A stretch of DNA of 20,490 bases from Bacteroidia bacterium (lineage in GTDB: Bacteria; Bacteroidota; Bacteroidia; Bacteroidales; CAJPTX01): the NCBI GenBank assembly GCA_905373665.1, contig CAJPTV010000028.1, positions 1-20,490 of the forward strand. The letters are read 5' to 3'. The notes beneath the pieces are model-generated. The model saw nothing but the letters and a program-made list of their open reading frames with translations, searched no databases and had not been told where the DNA came from. This document shows, piece after piece, positions 1 to 10,300 of the stretch (position 1 is its first letter; each line of letters starts with the position of its first letter). Made by a program: the position numbers and the translations under genes.

Positions 1-193
1 TTTCTATCCGAAAGAAATTCCTGACAAACCAAAGTAAAAAGGTTAGACAAAGCCCTATGGCAACGATAATGACATATTTTAGTGCCACACTCAGATCTAA
101 AAACCATAGTAGTGTTACAATACCCACATAGAAGACAAGAGCACCCAAGGACACCCATCTAACCGTCTTCTTTCCTTCTTTGTGTAATGCCAT
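1..193 (-). CDS. Small two-helix membrane protein, partial (C-terminus beyond window edge)
   Basis: An open frame starts with ATG at 193 and stays open for 64 codons to the left edge, so the C-terminus is missing. The N-terminus is short and basic (MALHKEGKKTVRW). Two hydrophobic stretches follow, at about residues 14-32 and 35-57, separated by a short Asp-containing turn and followed by a basic segment (VRNFF). That pattern predicts two membrane helices with both ends in the cytoplasm. A purine-rich GGGAG lies 5 bases before the ATG, and an exact match to the Bacteroidota -7 promoter motif lies about 60 bases upstream. Both support this start. I do not recognise a family. It could be a short stand-alone membrane protein or the start of a longer one. 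It lies 104 bases downstream of the 253-residue gene and has its own candidate promoter. Confidence 0.65.
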   Translation of the reverse strand, partial: MALHKEGKKTVRWVSLGALVFYVGIVTLLWFLDLSVALKYVIIVAIGLCLTFLLWFVRNFFRIE

Positions 194-253
194 TCGCACT
201 CCCTATCAGACCCCTCGGTCTGCTTGTATGATATATAAAAATAGTTCCGATGA

Positions 254-261
254 CAAAGGTA
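254..261 (-). promoter_or_regulatory. Candidate Bacteroidota -7 promoter element (TAnnTTTG)
   Basis: On the minus strand this reads TACCTTTG, an exact match to the Bacteroidetes sigma-ABfr -7 consensus TAnnTTTG. It lies about 60 bases before the ATG at 193. No convincing -33 TTTG or TTG is visible 19-21 bases upstream, so it is a candidate only. The implied leader contains a 6-bp inverted repeat with a 4-base loop at 207-222, which has no T tract. Confidence 0.45.
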
Positions 262-297
262 GGAAATATCTAGCATATCGTCCCCTTATGCGAAAGA

Positions 298-1059
298 CTA
301 GGTAAGCTCCATAACATTCTTCCACCACTCTTCGTCGACATCATTGAAAGTATCCATAAAGATTCCCATATCCCCCATCAATTGTTCCGCACAGGTGTTT
401 CCCGATGGAGTATCGATATGGATAGTTATCCATCCCATGCGATTGAGATTTTCTTCACCAAGGATTTCTTCAATAGAGACAGCACTCTTCTCGTCCGATG
501 TCCCTCCTTCCTCAAAGAACTTCGTAAGTCTATCCTCAAACATCTTCTTCACATCAACTCCCAACTTCAAGAACACCATTTTCTTCCCCCTTCTTCGTCT
601 CTTCCCTTCAGAATGATGCGGCTCTTTCAGCTTCCTATCGTCCACTTCATCGAATTCAAAATCGAATTCAGACTCACGAAAGCATTCCTCTATACTTTCC
701 ATCGTTTTCCGCAACATTCTCCACATATAAGAATCTGGATTTTTCTCATTTTCCATTTTCTCTTCAGTAGACTCCCGCTCATCCTCTGCTACCAAACTCT
801 CTGTTATCTCTACTATTTCTTTTAGGGAGAGTTGCTCTTTTACTCCTTCTGGATGCGCAATCAGCTCTATCAACACACTCGCGAAAGCAGATTCATTGAA
901 GCCTTTTTTTCTCCACCACTTGGGGTCAAAGAACAGCTTGTCTGAACAAATCTCGAGCAGCTCTGCCATACTATCTACATTTGGGTAGGCTTTGCAGAGC
1001 ATCGCCAAAAAGAAGTCAAGCAAAGTAGAGAATTCACTTCTTAATTCTTTCTTCTTCAT
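298..1059 (-). CDS. Uncharacterised charged protein, 253 residues
   Basis: I do not recognise this protein. The start chosen is the ATG at 1059 (MKKKELRSEF). The same frame continues upstream to an ATG at 1206, but that extension would translate the terminator hairpin and the poly-G/poly-T tract, so it is very unlikely to be coding. There is no signal peptide or membrane helix, which suggests a cytoplasmic protein. Residues 1-90 look helical and include a double Trp (PKWWRKKGF, about 46-54). A Glu-rich middle (90-142) is followed by a basic run, KRRRRGKK (153-160). A predicted beta segment at 208-216 (MGWITIHID) and an acidic end with a second double Trp (about 245-246) close the protein. The split acidic and basic composition resembles a nucleic-acid-associated or accessory factor, but that is a guess. 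No clear Shine-Dalgarno or promoter is visible, which is common in this phylum. It lies downstream of a strong terminator, so it probably has its own promoter. Confidence 0.6.
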   Translation of the reverse strand: MKKKELRSEFSTLLDFFLAMLCKAYPNVDSMAELLEICSDKLFFDPKWWRKKGFNESAFASVLIELIAHPEGVKEQLSLKEIVEITESLVAEDERESTEEKMENEKNPDSYMWRMLRKTMESIEECFRESEFDFEFDEVDDRKLKEPHHSEGKRRRRGKKMVFLKLGVDVKKMFEDRLTKFFEEGGTSDEKSAVSIEEILGEENLNRMGWITIHIDTPSGNTCAEQLMGDMGIFMDTFNDVDEEWWKNVMELT

Positions 1060-1170
1060 CGAAATAGTGTTGTAGGTTTGATTCACAATGACACACAATG
1101 GCAGTACATAGTTACACAATCTTTCGCATATTCCCTTCCCACTTCTAGAGAAAATAAAGCGAGACGGTAT

Positions 1171-1187
1171 CCCCCCCCCAAAAAAAA
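1171..1187. repeat. Homopolymer tract C9A8
   Basis: Nine C followed by eight A on the plus strand (T8G9 on the minus strand). The A part doubles as the U tract of the terminator. The C part lies about 112 bases upstream of the ATG of the 253-residue gene, in its presumed promoter region. Tracts of this kind are prone to slipped-strand length change. Confidence 0.85.
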
Positions 1188-1226
1188 GAACCTCCCCAGC
1201 CGACACCCGAGTCTGCTGGGGAGGTT
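1180..1226 (-). terminator. Intrinsic terminator of the subtilase gene
   Basis: A perfect 12-bp stem (1189-1200 with 1215-1226) is topped by a C/T mismatch and a further 3-bp stem closing a 6-base loop (1205-1210). On the minus strand the hairpin is followed by C and then a run of T residues (1180-1187). This is a classic Rho-independent terminator 77 bases after the stop of the 3490-residue gene. Immediately after the T tract on the minus strand comes a run of nine G. Confidence 0.9.
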
Positions 1227-1302
1227 AACATTGCGCTTACACGCGCTCAGAATTCAAGACTCAATCATTGCAATGCTCCTCTGATAAGAGCAAGCGCAAC
1301 GT

Positions 1303-4300
1303 TTACCGCGTTTTTACCAAACGAAGCGTCCGAGTCCCTCCTTGTTCATTCAAGAGACGGAGAAGGTAAAGCCCTGCAGGTAAATCTGAAGTCTCTACCA
1401 CGGTAACCACCTCACGAATAGCGTCCGTACGTACCACTTGTCCCTTCGTATTTACGAGCTCATACTTAGCTGCACCAAGAGACTCTGTGTTCAAGATACG
1501 GAACTGTTCATCAAATGGATTCGGAGCGACCTTAGCATCAACAAAGGCAACTGTCTCAACTGGGTTGGTAAAGTCAGCCTTGATCGTAATGTCCGTAGTC
1601 ACCTTAATTTCCGCACCAGTCTTGATCTTTTCACCGTTCACCGTCAAGCGTTTCAAGCGATATTCACCTTTCGGTTTCGCAATGATCGTGATCTTAGAAT
1701 CTGGTATTAACTCCGCACCATTTGCAATAGCTCGTCCATTCGCATCAAGAACCGTGATGATACCATTCGCAGCCTCCTCAATAGAGAGCGTGAAGTACGC
1801 CACCTCGTAACGCCATGCAGCATAAAGCTTCACATTCTCTGTAATCGGCTTACCGAAATCAAACGGCACGGTTAACTCTTCATCAGCAAACCAAGCTACG
1901 AAGACAAAACCAGGTCTCTTAGGAGGCTCAGGTACACGCATCCGGCGCTGATCGCGCACTTCACGCGGACGCATATTTCCAGCACCATTCGTTTCAAAAG
2001 AAACTGTGTGGTAAATTGGCTTCCACGTAGCATAAAGCGTCACTACAGCACCGTCTTGCGTAGCTAGGTCGCGCACCGAACTTTCGTCGCCAAATTCAGC
2101 CTCACCATCAGGCTGTGTCGCCCAACCAGCAAACTCATACGTAGACAATTCAAAACCGCACTTACGCAACTCTGTGTACTCACCACATTCGATAGGCTGG
2201 TCTGCCATATCACCCCAACCATAGCCAGGTTCGAAGTGAACAAGATAGACACTAGCCGTCCAACGTGCATGAAGTTCAAGATCTGCACTTACCGCGGAAG
2301 CAAAATCATACGCCTTGGTAAATGCTGCATCGGTATACCAACCGAGGAAGCTAGACCCTGCCTTTACAGGCTTTACTGGTTCGACGGCAGACTTACCCTG
2401 CAAAACTCGCTGTGGCGCAATTTCTGTCCCACCATTCGAGTTGAACGAGAGTGTATATGCAGCGACTGTTCCATTTTCCCACTTTGCATAAAGTTTCGTA
2501 TTCGCCCCGTTCTCCGTAGCGAGATTCTTCACCAACATACCGTCGTTAAACATCACCGCACCGTCTGTTGTGAGACTCCACCCTGCAAAACTCTTCCCAT
2601 TTGCAGTAAAGGCATTGGCTGTTAATGGGAACAACTGATCGTAAGTCGCCGTGATGGCTTCCATTGTACCCGTACCGCCATTTGCTTCAAACGAAACAGT
2701 ATAAGAGATTGGGCTCCACGTTGCATAAAGAGTCGTGTCAGAAACGATATTACCCTTCACATCAAAAGCATTTTCCAACTCTTTGTCTGTCTTCCAGCCT
2801 TGGAATCGATACCCTTCACGAACAGGCTTGTAGGAGAGTACCTTCCCTTTCTGATTCCGAATGACAAGATTTTCCTTACCATCGTTCATGCAGAGCGTTA
2901 CTTGTAACCAAGACGGTTCGCTAAAGAAGGCCTTGTAGGTAACATTACGCGTTACGCTCTTGATCTCCATCGTCGGATCATCTGCCCCATTGCTCCAGCA
3001 CAAGAACTCCTTACCGTCGTCTGGCATAGCCACCACAGGAGTAGTCGCTTGACCAGCACGTACAGACTGTACCGTAGCGCCGAGGATCGAACCGCCATGC
3101 GTTGATACAAAAGTGACAGTAAACTCAATCGGTCGGAAGGTTACTACAATCTCGGTGTCTGCTGTAACCTCAATGCGGTAACGACCACCACGTGGCATAA
3201 CCGTATTGCCATTCACTGTCACACTTGCCGTAAAGTAGCCTTCCTCTGGTGTTGCGCGTAACTCCAGCACATCACCTTCAGGACACCACGAGCTTTCCTT
3301 TATCGTCTTACCATGGTTGTGTGTAATAGTAAACTCTCCATGGGCAGCCTTTTCAAAAGAGACGCGATAAGATGGTAGCGGCGCAAACCGCGCAGTACGT
3401 ACGAGATCTGTTGTAACATTCATATCGTTACGCGTACTTTCCACCTTATTATCATCCCATCTGTCGAAACGATAACCGAAAGCAGGAAGTGCATTTACCA
3501 ACACTGTAGCCTCGCCGTGCTGTACCTTCTGGAAAGCAAGACCGTGGATATAACCACCCGTAGTAGCGTGGTATTCAACGGTATGGGTAACACTACTAGC
3601 GGTCTTTGCAAAGATTGCATACACATAAGTGAACTTCTCATCCTTACGCGACGCCTCTAGCTTACCATCACTCCACTTCACGAAACGATACCCAGCATCA
3701 GCAACAGCTTTCACTTCTGGACCTTTCTCACCAGCATTCTTCACTATAGGGAATCTCTCACTAGGTACAACATCGAGATGTCCGCCCTTTTCAGCAAAAT
3801 ACATCAGAGTGAATTTTTTAGTCTTAGCGGCTTTGAGCGTCACATTGTCAAAGATAGCCGCAAAACCCCAAGTATCACAGTAATGGAACTTCAGACGGAT
3901 TCGCTTAGCGCCGTTAAGCTCGCTACGCTTAAGCTCTATCTTCGCCTCGTCACCCTCAAGCATATCCGTATAGCGACGGAAAAGCTGCTTCCAACTAACT
4001 CCATCCGTAGAATAGTGAACAAAGAATCCTTCACTGGGCTGAACATTCAGACCAATAATCTCAAACTTGTAGTTGAACGATAGGGTTAAATCCCCTTCGC
4101 TTTTTTCAAGATTTATCCACGGAGTAATTAAATCAACCTTTACTTCCTTGTCCGGACCGATTCGCTGTGAGTTGATAGCAGCAAAATTGCCTTCTCCAAT
4201 CGTTCCAATACGACCTACGTAGTTCGAGGTTATCTCCCACGAGCCGTTACCCGTATGATCGATATTGAGCCACCCCTCTGGAGTTGCATCCGAAGCATTA

Positions 4301-7300
4301 AAGTCTTCTATGAAAGGAAGTTCACGTGCCAGAGTAAAGATAGCCTGTACCTTCTTGTCATAGTAGATAGCCTTATCCTTACGTTCTGGCGTACTCACGC
4401 CATCACTCCACCGAACGAAATAGTAACCATCCTTCGGTCGTGCCTCTATTTCCTTCGTGCCATTCGGATTCTCAAGATTGTAAGTAACATGGTCATGCGT
4501 AGTACCATCCGAGATTGTTCCTCCCTCCAAGGCTTCGTATGTCAAGGTAACCGCAGCTCTCTCGAAAAGAGCCTTAGCTATAACATTAGTACTAACCCCA
4601 CGTTCGACACGCGGATTGTCTGTCCTATGGTCATCCCATTCCTTGAACTTGTATCCCACTTTAGGAGCAGCAAATACAGGCTCACTGGTCGTCCCACTCG
4701 GGATCTTCTGGCTTACACCACCTTCTACCGCACCGCCATGTCCAGCAGAATACTCCAGCCTAATGGCTCTCTTCTGCAATTTCACTTCCACTACGGGTAT
4801 CGCCTTCTCTACAGCCCACTCTCCTGCTACCGACAAACACTCGTCATGTGAGACAGTGTACTTATAGTCAGTAGTATCCACTAGGTTCAGCGTTATAGAG
4901 TAGTTCCCCTCAGCATCCGTCTTACCCGTGAGCTTGTTAATTTCAATCGTCGCATTTGCTAAAGCAATATTTGCAAAGTCCGTAACGTGGAACTTCACAA
5001 CCTGCGTTTCCGTGGTCTTTACCGTAAGCTTACCCGTGGTAGGCGTCACATAGTAGTTCCCGAAAAAGAATGACGTCGTATTATCTGGCAACCAGATGTG
5101 TTCCCCTACAGGAAGCGGCATACTCTTATTCCACTCCGCGCCATTATACTGCAACGTATAATTTACCTTCTCGCGAGTAATCTTGCTCAACTCAATCCGT
5201 TCAGCTGCTCCGACAGGATAGTTATAGTCAAGCTCGTAAGTAAGCACCGTATGACCAAAGAGTACTCGTTCATCCTTAGGAGCTACCGTAATGTGACGTG
5301 GGGTCACCGTGAGCTCAAACTCCTTCTTCGTAGCGTTACTCGGCAATACGAAACTCAAGGTAGCTTTTCCAACACCAGTAGCCATAATCTTGTTTCCAGA
5401 AACAGCCACAATGTTCGCATTGGAGGTACGTAGCTCCGTAGGAGCTCCGAAGTCCAAGGTTCGACTCTCGCCAAAGACAAGCGTAGACGGCACATCTGGC
5501 GTCACAAACTCGCTAGTAGAGAGTGGGCGTACAACGTAATAATTAGCCTGCTGCTGATTCTCGGAGATGACCTTAATGGTAGCAGCTTGACGCAAATCCA
5601 CCAAGGTTTTACCTGCTTCAAGCGGTTTACCAAGGTAGGTTACCACAGCTCCTGGCGAAGCCTTAAAATCGAGGCGCACGGCGGAATAATCTGTCATCCC
5701 CGCGAGCTTCAGATACTCGGTCTGCGACACAGGATTCTTCACATCATCAGCACTTAGGCGCGGATTCTGGCTCTTAAGAACAGAGAGTTCCAACAAGTCA
5801 CACGGTTCGCCCACGTCCTGCGTAGCCTTAATCACAAGCGACTGGTCAAACTTCTTACCAAAGAGTTCAAATGGCGTTGGCTTAAGCTCTACGCTACCGC
5901 TGGAGAAGTCAAGCTCAGTGTCATTAGTCAGCGGCGCTCCATTATACGTCAAAGCAAGCTTTGACCACAATGGCACGATATTCACCTTAACATGCTTTGC
6001 ATCTACATTCTGACGCAACCATACCGAGACATTGTTCCCCTTAATCTCCGCTGGACGAGAGAAGCTCTTGGACGTTATCGCGCTTATTAGCTGCGTGGTC
6101 TCTATCCAAGCGGGAACGATGGTATCCGCAGCACGCTGTGTACGAATGTGTGCATAAGTTCCCTCCCTTGCAGCATTCATCGCGAGGCGATTGCCTGGAC
6201 CTTCATTAAGCTGGAACTCTGCGATGAGCCCCTTCTTATAGTTGAAATCAGTAGCCGCATGCTTATACATGTAGGCATTAATTTCAGCTTCGCTTCTGGT
6301 TTTATTCCAGAGACGCACTTCGTCGATACGCCCTTCGTAAGCCCCTGCTACAATAACTGGTGCTTTGGGGTCATGTTGCGGCGTATCGCTCCCCTTCGGG
6401 CGCATTTTAATTGGTTTGCCATCAACATAGACAGTGACCTCTCCCTTCACCTTATGCGCATCATAAACTACCGCCAAATGCTGCCAACGATCTAACTTAA
6501 TCGCTCCAGAATCTGAGATAAATAAGCGACGCTCATTCAACAAGACAAGCAAGGTCTTAGGAGGTATCGTCTGCGACTGACGATCGAACAAAGTAACCAA
6601 GAGCGCCCCCTTCTTATAGAAGATGTTATTGAGCGAACTGCGACGAGGATTGATCCACGCCTCAAAGGTCATCCCATTCTTAACGAAGTTCTCACCATTA
6701 AATGTACCGCAATGCAAGACTTCGCCATTATACGTATCTCCCTTGAGGTCTAACGCATAGGTATCCTCCTTGCTTGGAATAACACAGTATATCGTTCGTT
6801 CTACGCTATTGTTCGCTTCGTTGTTGTCGTTCTCATCTTCTATGGAAACCGTAATCTTATGCGCCCCAACCTTCGAGAGATCAATTCGCTGCTTAAACTC
6901 AAGCTCTACAGAGTCAAACGGTTTGATCATTTTATGACTTGTCTCGAGGATGGGTAGGCGATCGTCTACTTGCAATAAGACATTCCCTACCTCCACTGGA
7001 CGATTCGTGCAGTTCGTAATCCAGACCTTCACTTTCTCACTATCAGAGAGCTGTACCGCATCCTTGACGATGATACTGCTCGGTCTCTTATCCACAGTCA
7101 ACGGATTCGGCTCATCCTTCAACTCTATGGTCAAATCTACCATGTTTCCAGAGATGGGGAGAGCACCACACGGGGTATTGTCCGTAGACAACGCACTCGC
7201 AATACGCAAACGTTTCTTCCCAAAGAACGCTGTTGGAGGAATATCAATCATGAGTTGATATTTCGTAACGTCGGGCTTCACGGGAAGTACGTAAGACTCC

Positions 7301-10300
7301 ATTTCGTCCGCAAAATCACCGTCGTTATTCCAGTCCACCCAAGCGTGAATACTATAACTCTGTGGGTTAGAGAACTTATCCGTGGTGAGCGTGAGCGAAG
7401 CACGACGATCAGAACGGTACATCGAGAAGACAGAGTCTAAGACATACTCGTGATCGATATACGTAACCTCATCATCATGCCCCGTCTCGACTTCTTGGTT
7501 AAGCTCCCAAGAACTCCCTTGTCCAACCACAGAAAGGATCAGATCGCCAGCCTGTGCATACGAACGATCGCCACAATAGAGGTCATTCAACACGGCAATC
7601 TTCTTCCGGTTGTCGTCTGTGATATAATCATCGCTGGCAATGACTCCGTGAAGTGTCATACGTGTAGCTGGCGGGATCTCTGCAGGAGTCTTAAACGTGT
7701 AAACGACCTCTGCCCCTGCTGCGATGGAAGGTATAATCTCATACTCCCACGTTTCCTCATCTAAAGAGTAAGCGACACGCACATTCTTCACCTCCCGATC
7801 GGTAACATTCTTTACTGCCATCGTAACAGGGACTTTACCATCCTCGTGGAAAGCAGCATCGATGCTAAGGTTCGTGAGTGCATAGATGTTCATCGGAGTA
7901 ATCTCTCGCACCTCTGCGACCCATCCTGTGTTAACATACCCATCATTGTTTGAACGGAAATAGCACCCGATCGAACCATCTGGATTCTTAGAAGTGAAGG
8001 TCATTGGAGACTTCATCTTCCCTGTAACAGGATCATTATAGTCACCTCGGAAGATGTTTTCGTAGAACTCGTCATCTCCGATCACGAGGTTCGTATGCTT
8101 GTACTTGGTAGCGACAGCGAGAAGATCCTCATACTCACTACAATACTCATAGAAGGTAATCTGTACGATATTCCCCGGCTTGCTCGGCACAAAGTGTACC
8201 GTGGAGCTCTGATGGTTAGGATAATCACCTCCGTCACCACCGTTATCCGTATAGATAAATGTATGTTCAACGCGCTTTACAGTCAACGGATCTAGCGGAT
8301 AAGTACCTAAGAAACCCGTATAGGTCGGACTAAAGGGATGAATATACGTGTTACCAAAGTTGAGGACTACCCCCGTCTTCTTGTTGTTAACCGTATCGAT
8401 ATCATCTCGGTGTAGCACCTCCATCTTTATTTCAAAGGTCTTCCCCTTCGGATCATTCGAGGAGAAGTCAAACTGCTCTGGCCATGCAAACGTCCGACGT
8501 TCAAAGGGCTTGAGTGGTTCAAGCGTGTATATCCCCTTTGCTTCGCCATTTACGGTACACTTCACACGAGCCTCGCTTACCGTCTTAAAGCCTTCGTTGA
8601 CAATAAGCATACTCACAGATTCCTTACCAATGGTAGCCGAACTTTCTGGGAGATAGAGCTTCTTAAGCTGTAAGTCTGACTTTTTCTCGGGCACGTAAAT
8701 TTTCAGGCGGTCAATGTAAAGTTGGTCGACCCATGATTTGCGTGCCGCGTAATACATATCGATCGTAAGATTCTTCTGTCCTACATACTCCGACAAATCA
8801 TAATAAGAGGGCGTATCTCCCGTAGCGGCGCCAAAGGCAATCGTCCCCGTACCACTACCGATATCCATATACTGCAACTCTTTATCACCAATCTTTACCT
8901 TAAAGACGGAGTGTTTTTCCGAGTTACGGAAACGTTGACGCTTTTCAATAGCAAAGATCACCTTTTCCCCATCCTTAATTCCTGAAAGGTCTATGTTGCA
9001 GATACGCATCCTCACCGCATTGTCATTCTTTGCAGGATCGTATGATTTTGGGAAATCGGCCTCATTCTCACTCCACTGTTCGTTGGCAGCATCTTGTTTC
9101 GCTGTAATAATCAACGCATGCGACCCAAGCTCATAATCTGACCAATCTTCCTCTTTGTAATAGACATCCAACCCACACGAGTAGTTCGCAGAATCTATCT
9201 GGATATGTTGCGGCGGTACGCGTACAAAAGTCTCGTTGAGAATAACATTGCGACTCTTAGGCAACGCCGTGGTTACTTGCGCAAATGCCCCTGGCGTACG
9301 TAAACTTTCGATACCATTCGGTCCGACAGCCACTACACTAAAGATATTCTCACTATTAGTAGAAATCTCCTTGGATTGTAGCGCGTATGATGTACCCGTG
9401 ACTTCAGCAATTACATTGTATTCGCTGTTGGGCACATCGGCCTTTAACACCTTATACTTTTCAGCTCCCTTCACAGCATTCCAAGAGAGCGCCCACCCCT
9501 CCGTCGAACAAGACTGACATTTCAGCTTTAAGTCCTTCGGAACAGACATAATGGTAAAGGTATTCGGCGATGCCGAGATCTTATCAGGCTGATTGCGTTG
9601 ACGTACCCTGATTTTGGCCTTACCCGTCATCGGCGCTTCCGAGGGGATGGTCACCGTAGCCACATTGTTCCGATCCTCTGCCTTAGCTAAAAGCTGGTAG
9701 GTCTTCCCACCATCGTAGCTGATGTCGATGTCTACCGTATCGTAAACCTTGTTCCAAGCCACCTTAATCTCGTCGCCTGGTTCAAACGTTTCTCCTCCAA
9801 TGGGGTAAGTCAATTCCAGCTCCTTACCTTCGATAAACCATGTCAAGACATAGTCTTGTCCACTGGAAACCACACGTGAAGGCAACACCTCGATATTGTA
9901 AAAACCAGGCTTAGGATCTTCAATCAACACCTGTTCGATATTGTCTAGACGGTTAACCCCCGTAGTAGCACTTTGACGCGGATTGTTCCCGTTAAGCACC
10001 CATGGGTAGAAGATCTCATTTCCTTTCTTTACCACAAGGTCAAGGTCATTGATCAGAGCAGGCTCACCCCAACGACGGTTCGCTTTCATCGCGACGGTAT
10101 CGTTCCATGTAATCATGACACGAAGACGACGCGTCCCCGAGGGGATCTGAAGTGGGTATACATGCGCAGCATCCTTCTCCTTAATGGGTTTCCCAAAGAG
10201 GTAGTTTCCCTGCTCCATCGTTTCAACAGCACGCTTACCGTTGATAATCCCGTAACCATAGACATAGTCAGGTCCCCAACGTCCTGCATCATCTGCCGTG

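Noticed and set aside
207..222. Inverted repeat in the leader of the left-edge gene as a terminator of the 253-residue gene
   Set aside because: Only 6 bp with a 4-base loop and no T run on the minus strand.
382..825. 147-codon open frame on the plus strand opposite the 253-residue gene
   Set aside because: The minus-strand frame is longer and has a more protein-like charged composition; the plus-strand peptide is Phe/Leu/Ser/His-rich as expected from antisense of Glu/Lys-rich coding.
1060..1206. N-terminal extension of the 253-residue protein to an ATG at 1206 (302 residues)
   Set aside because: It would translate the terminator hairpin and the T8G9 tract; the extension has no protein-like pattern, and a good internal ATG exists at 1059.
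4255..4851. 198-codon open frame on the plus strand
   Set aside because: Antisense to the subtilase gene, which has convincing domains in this stretch; no start signal or recognisable protein.
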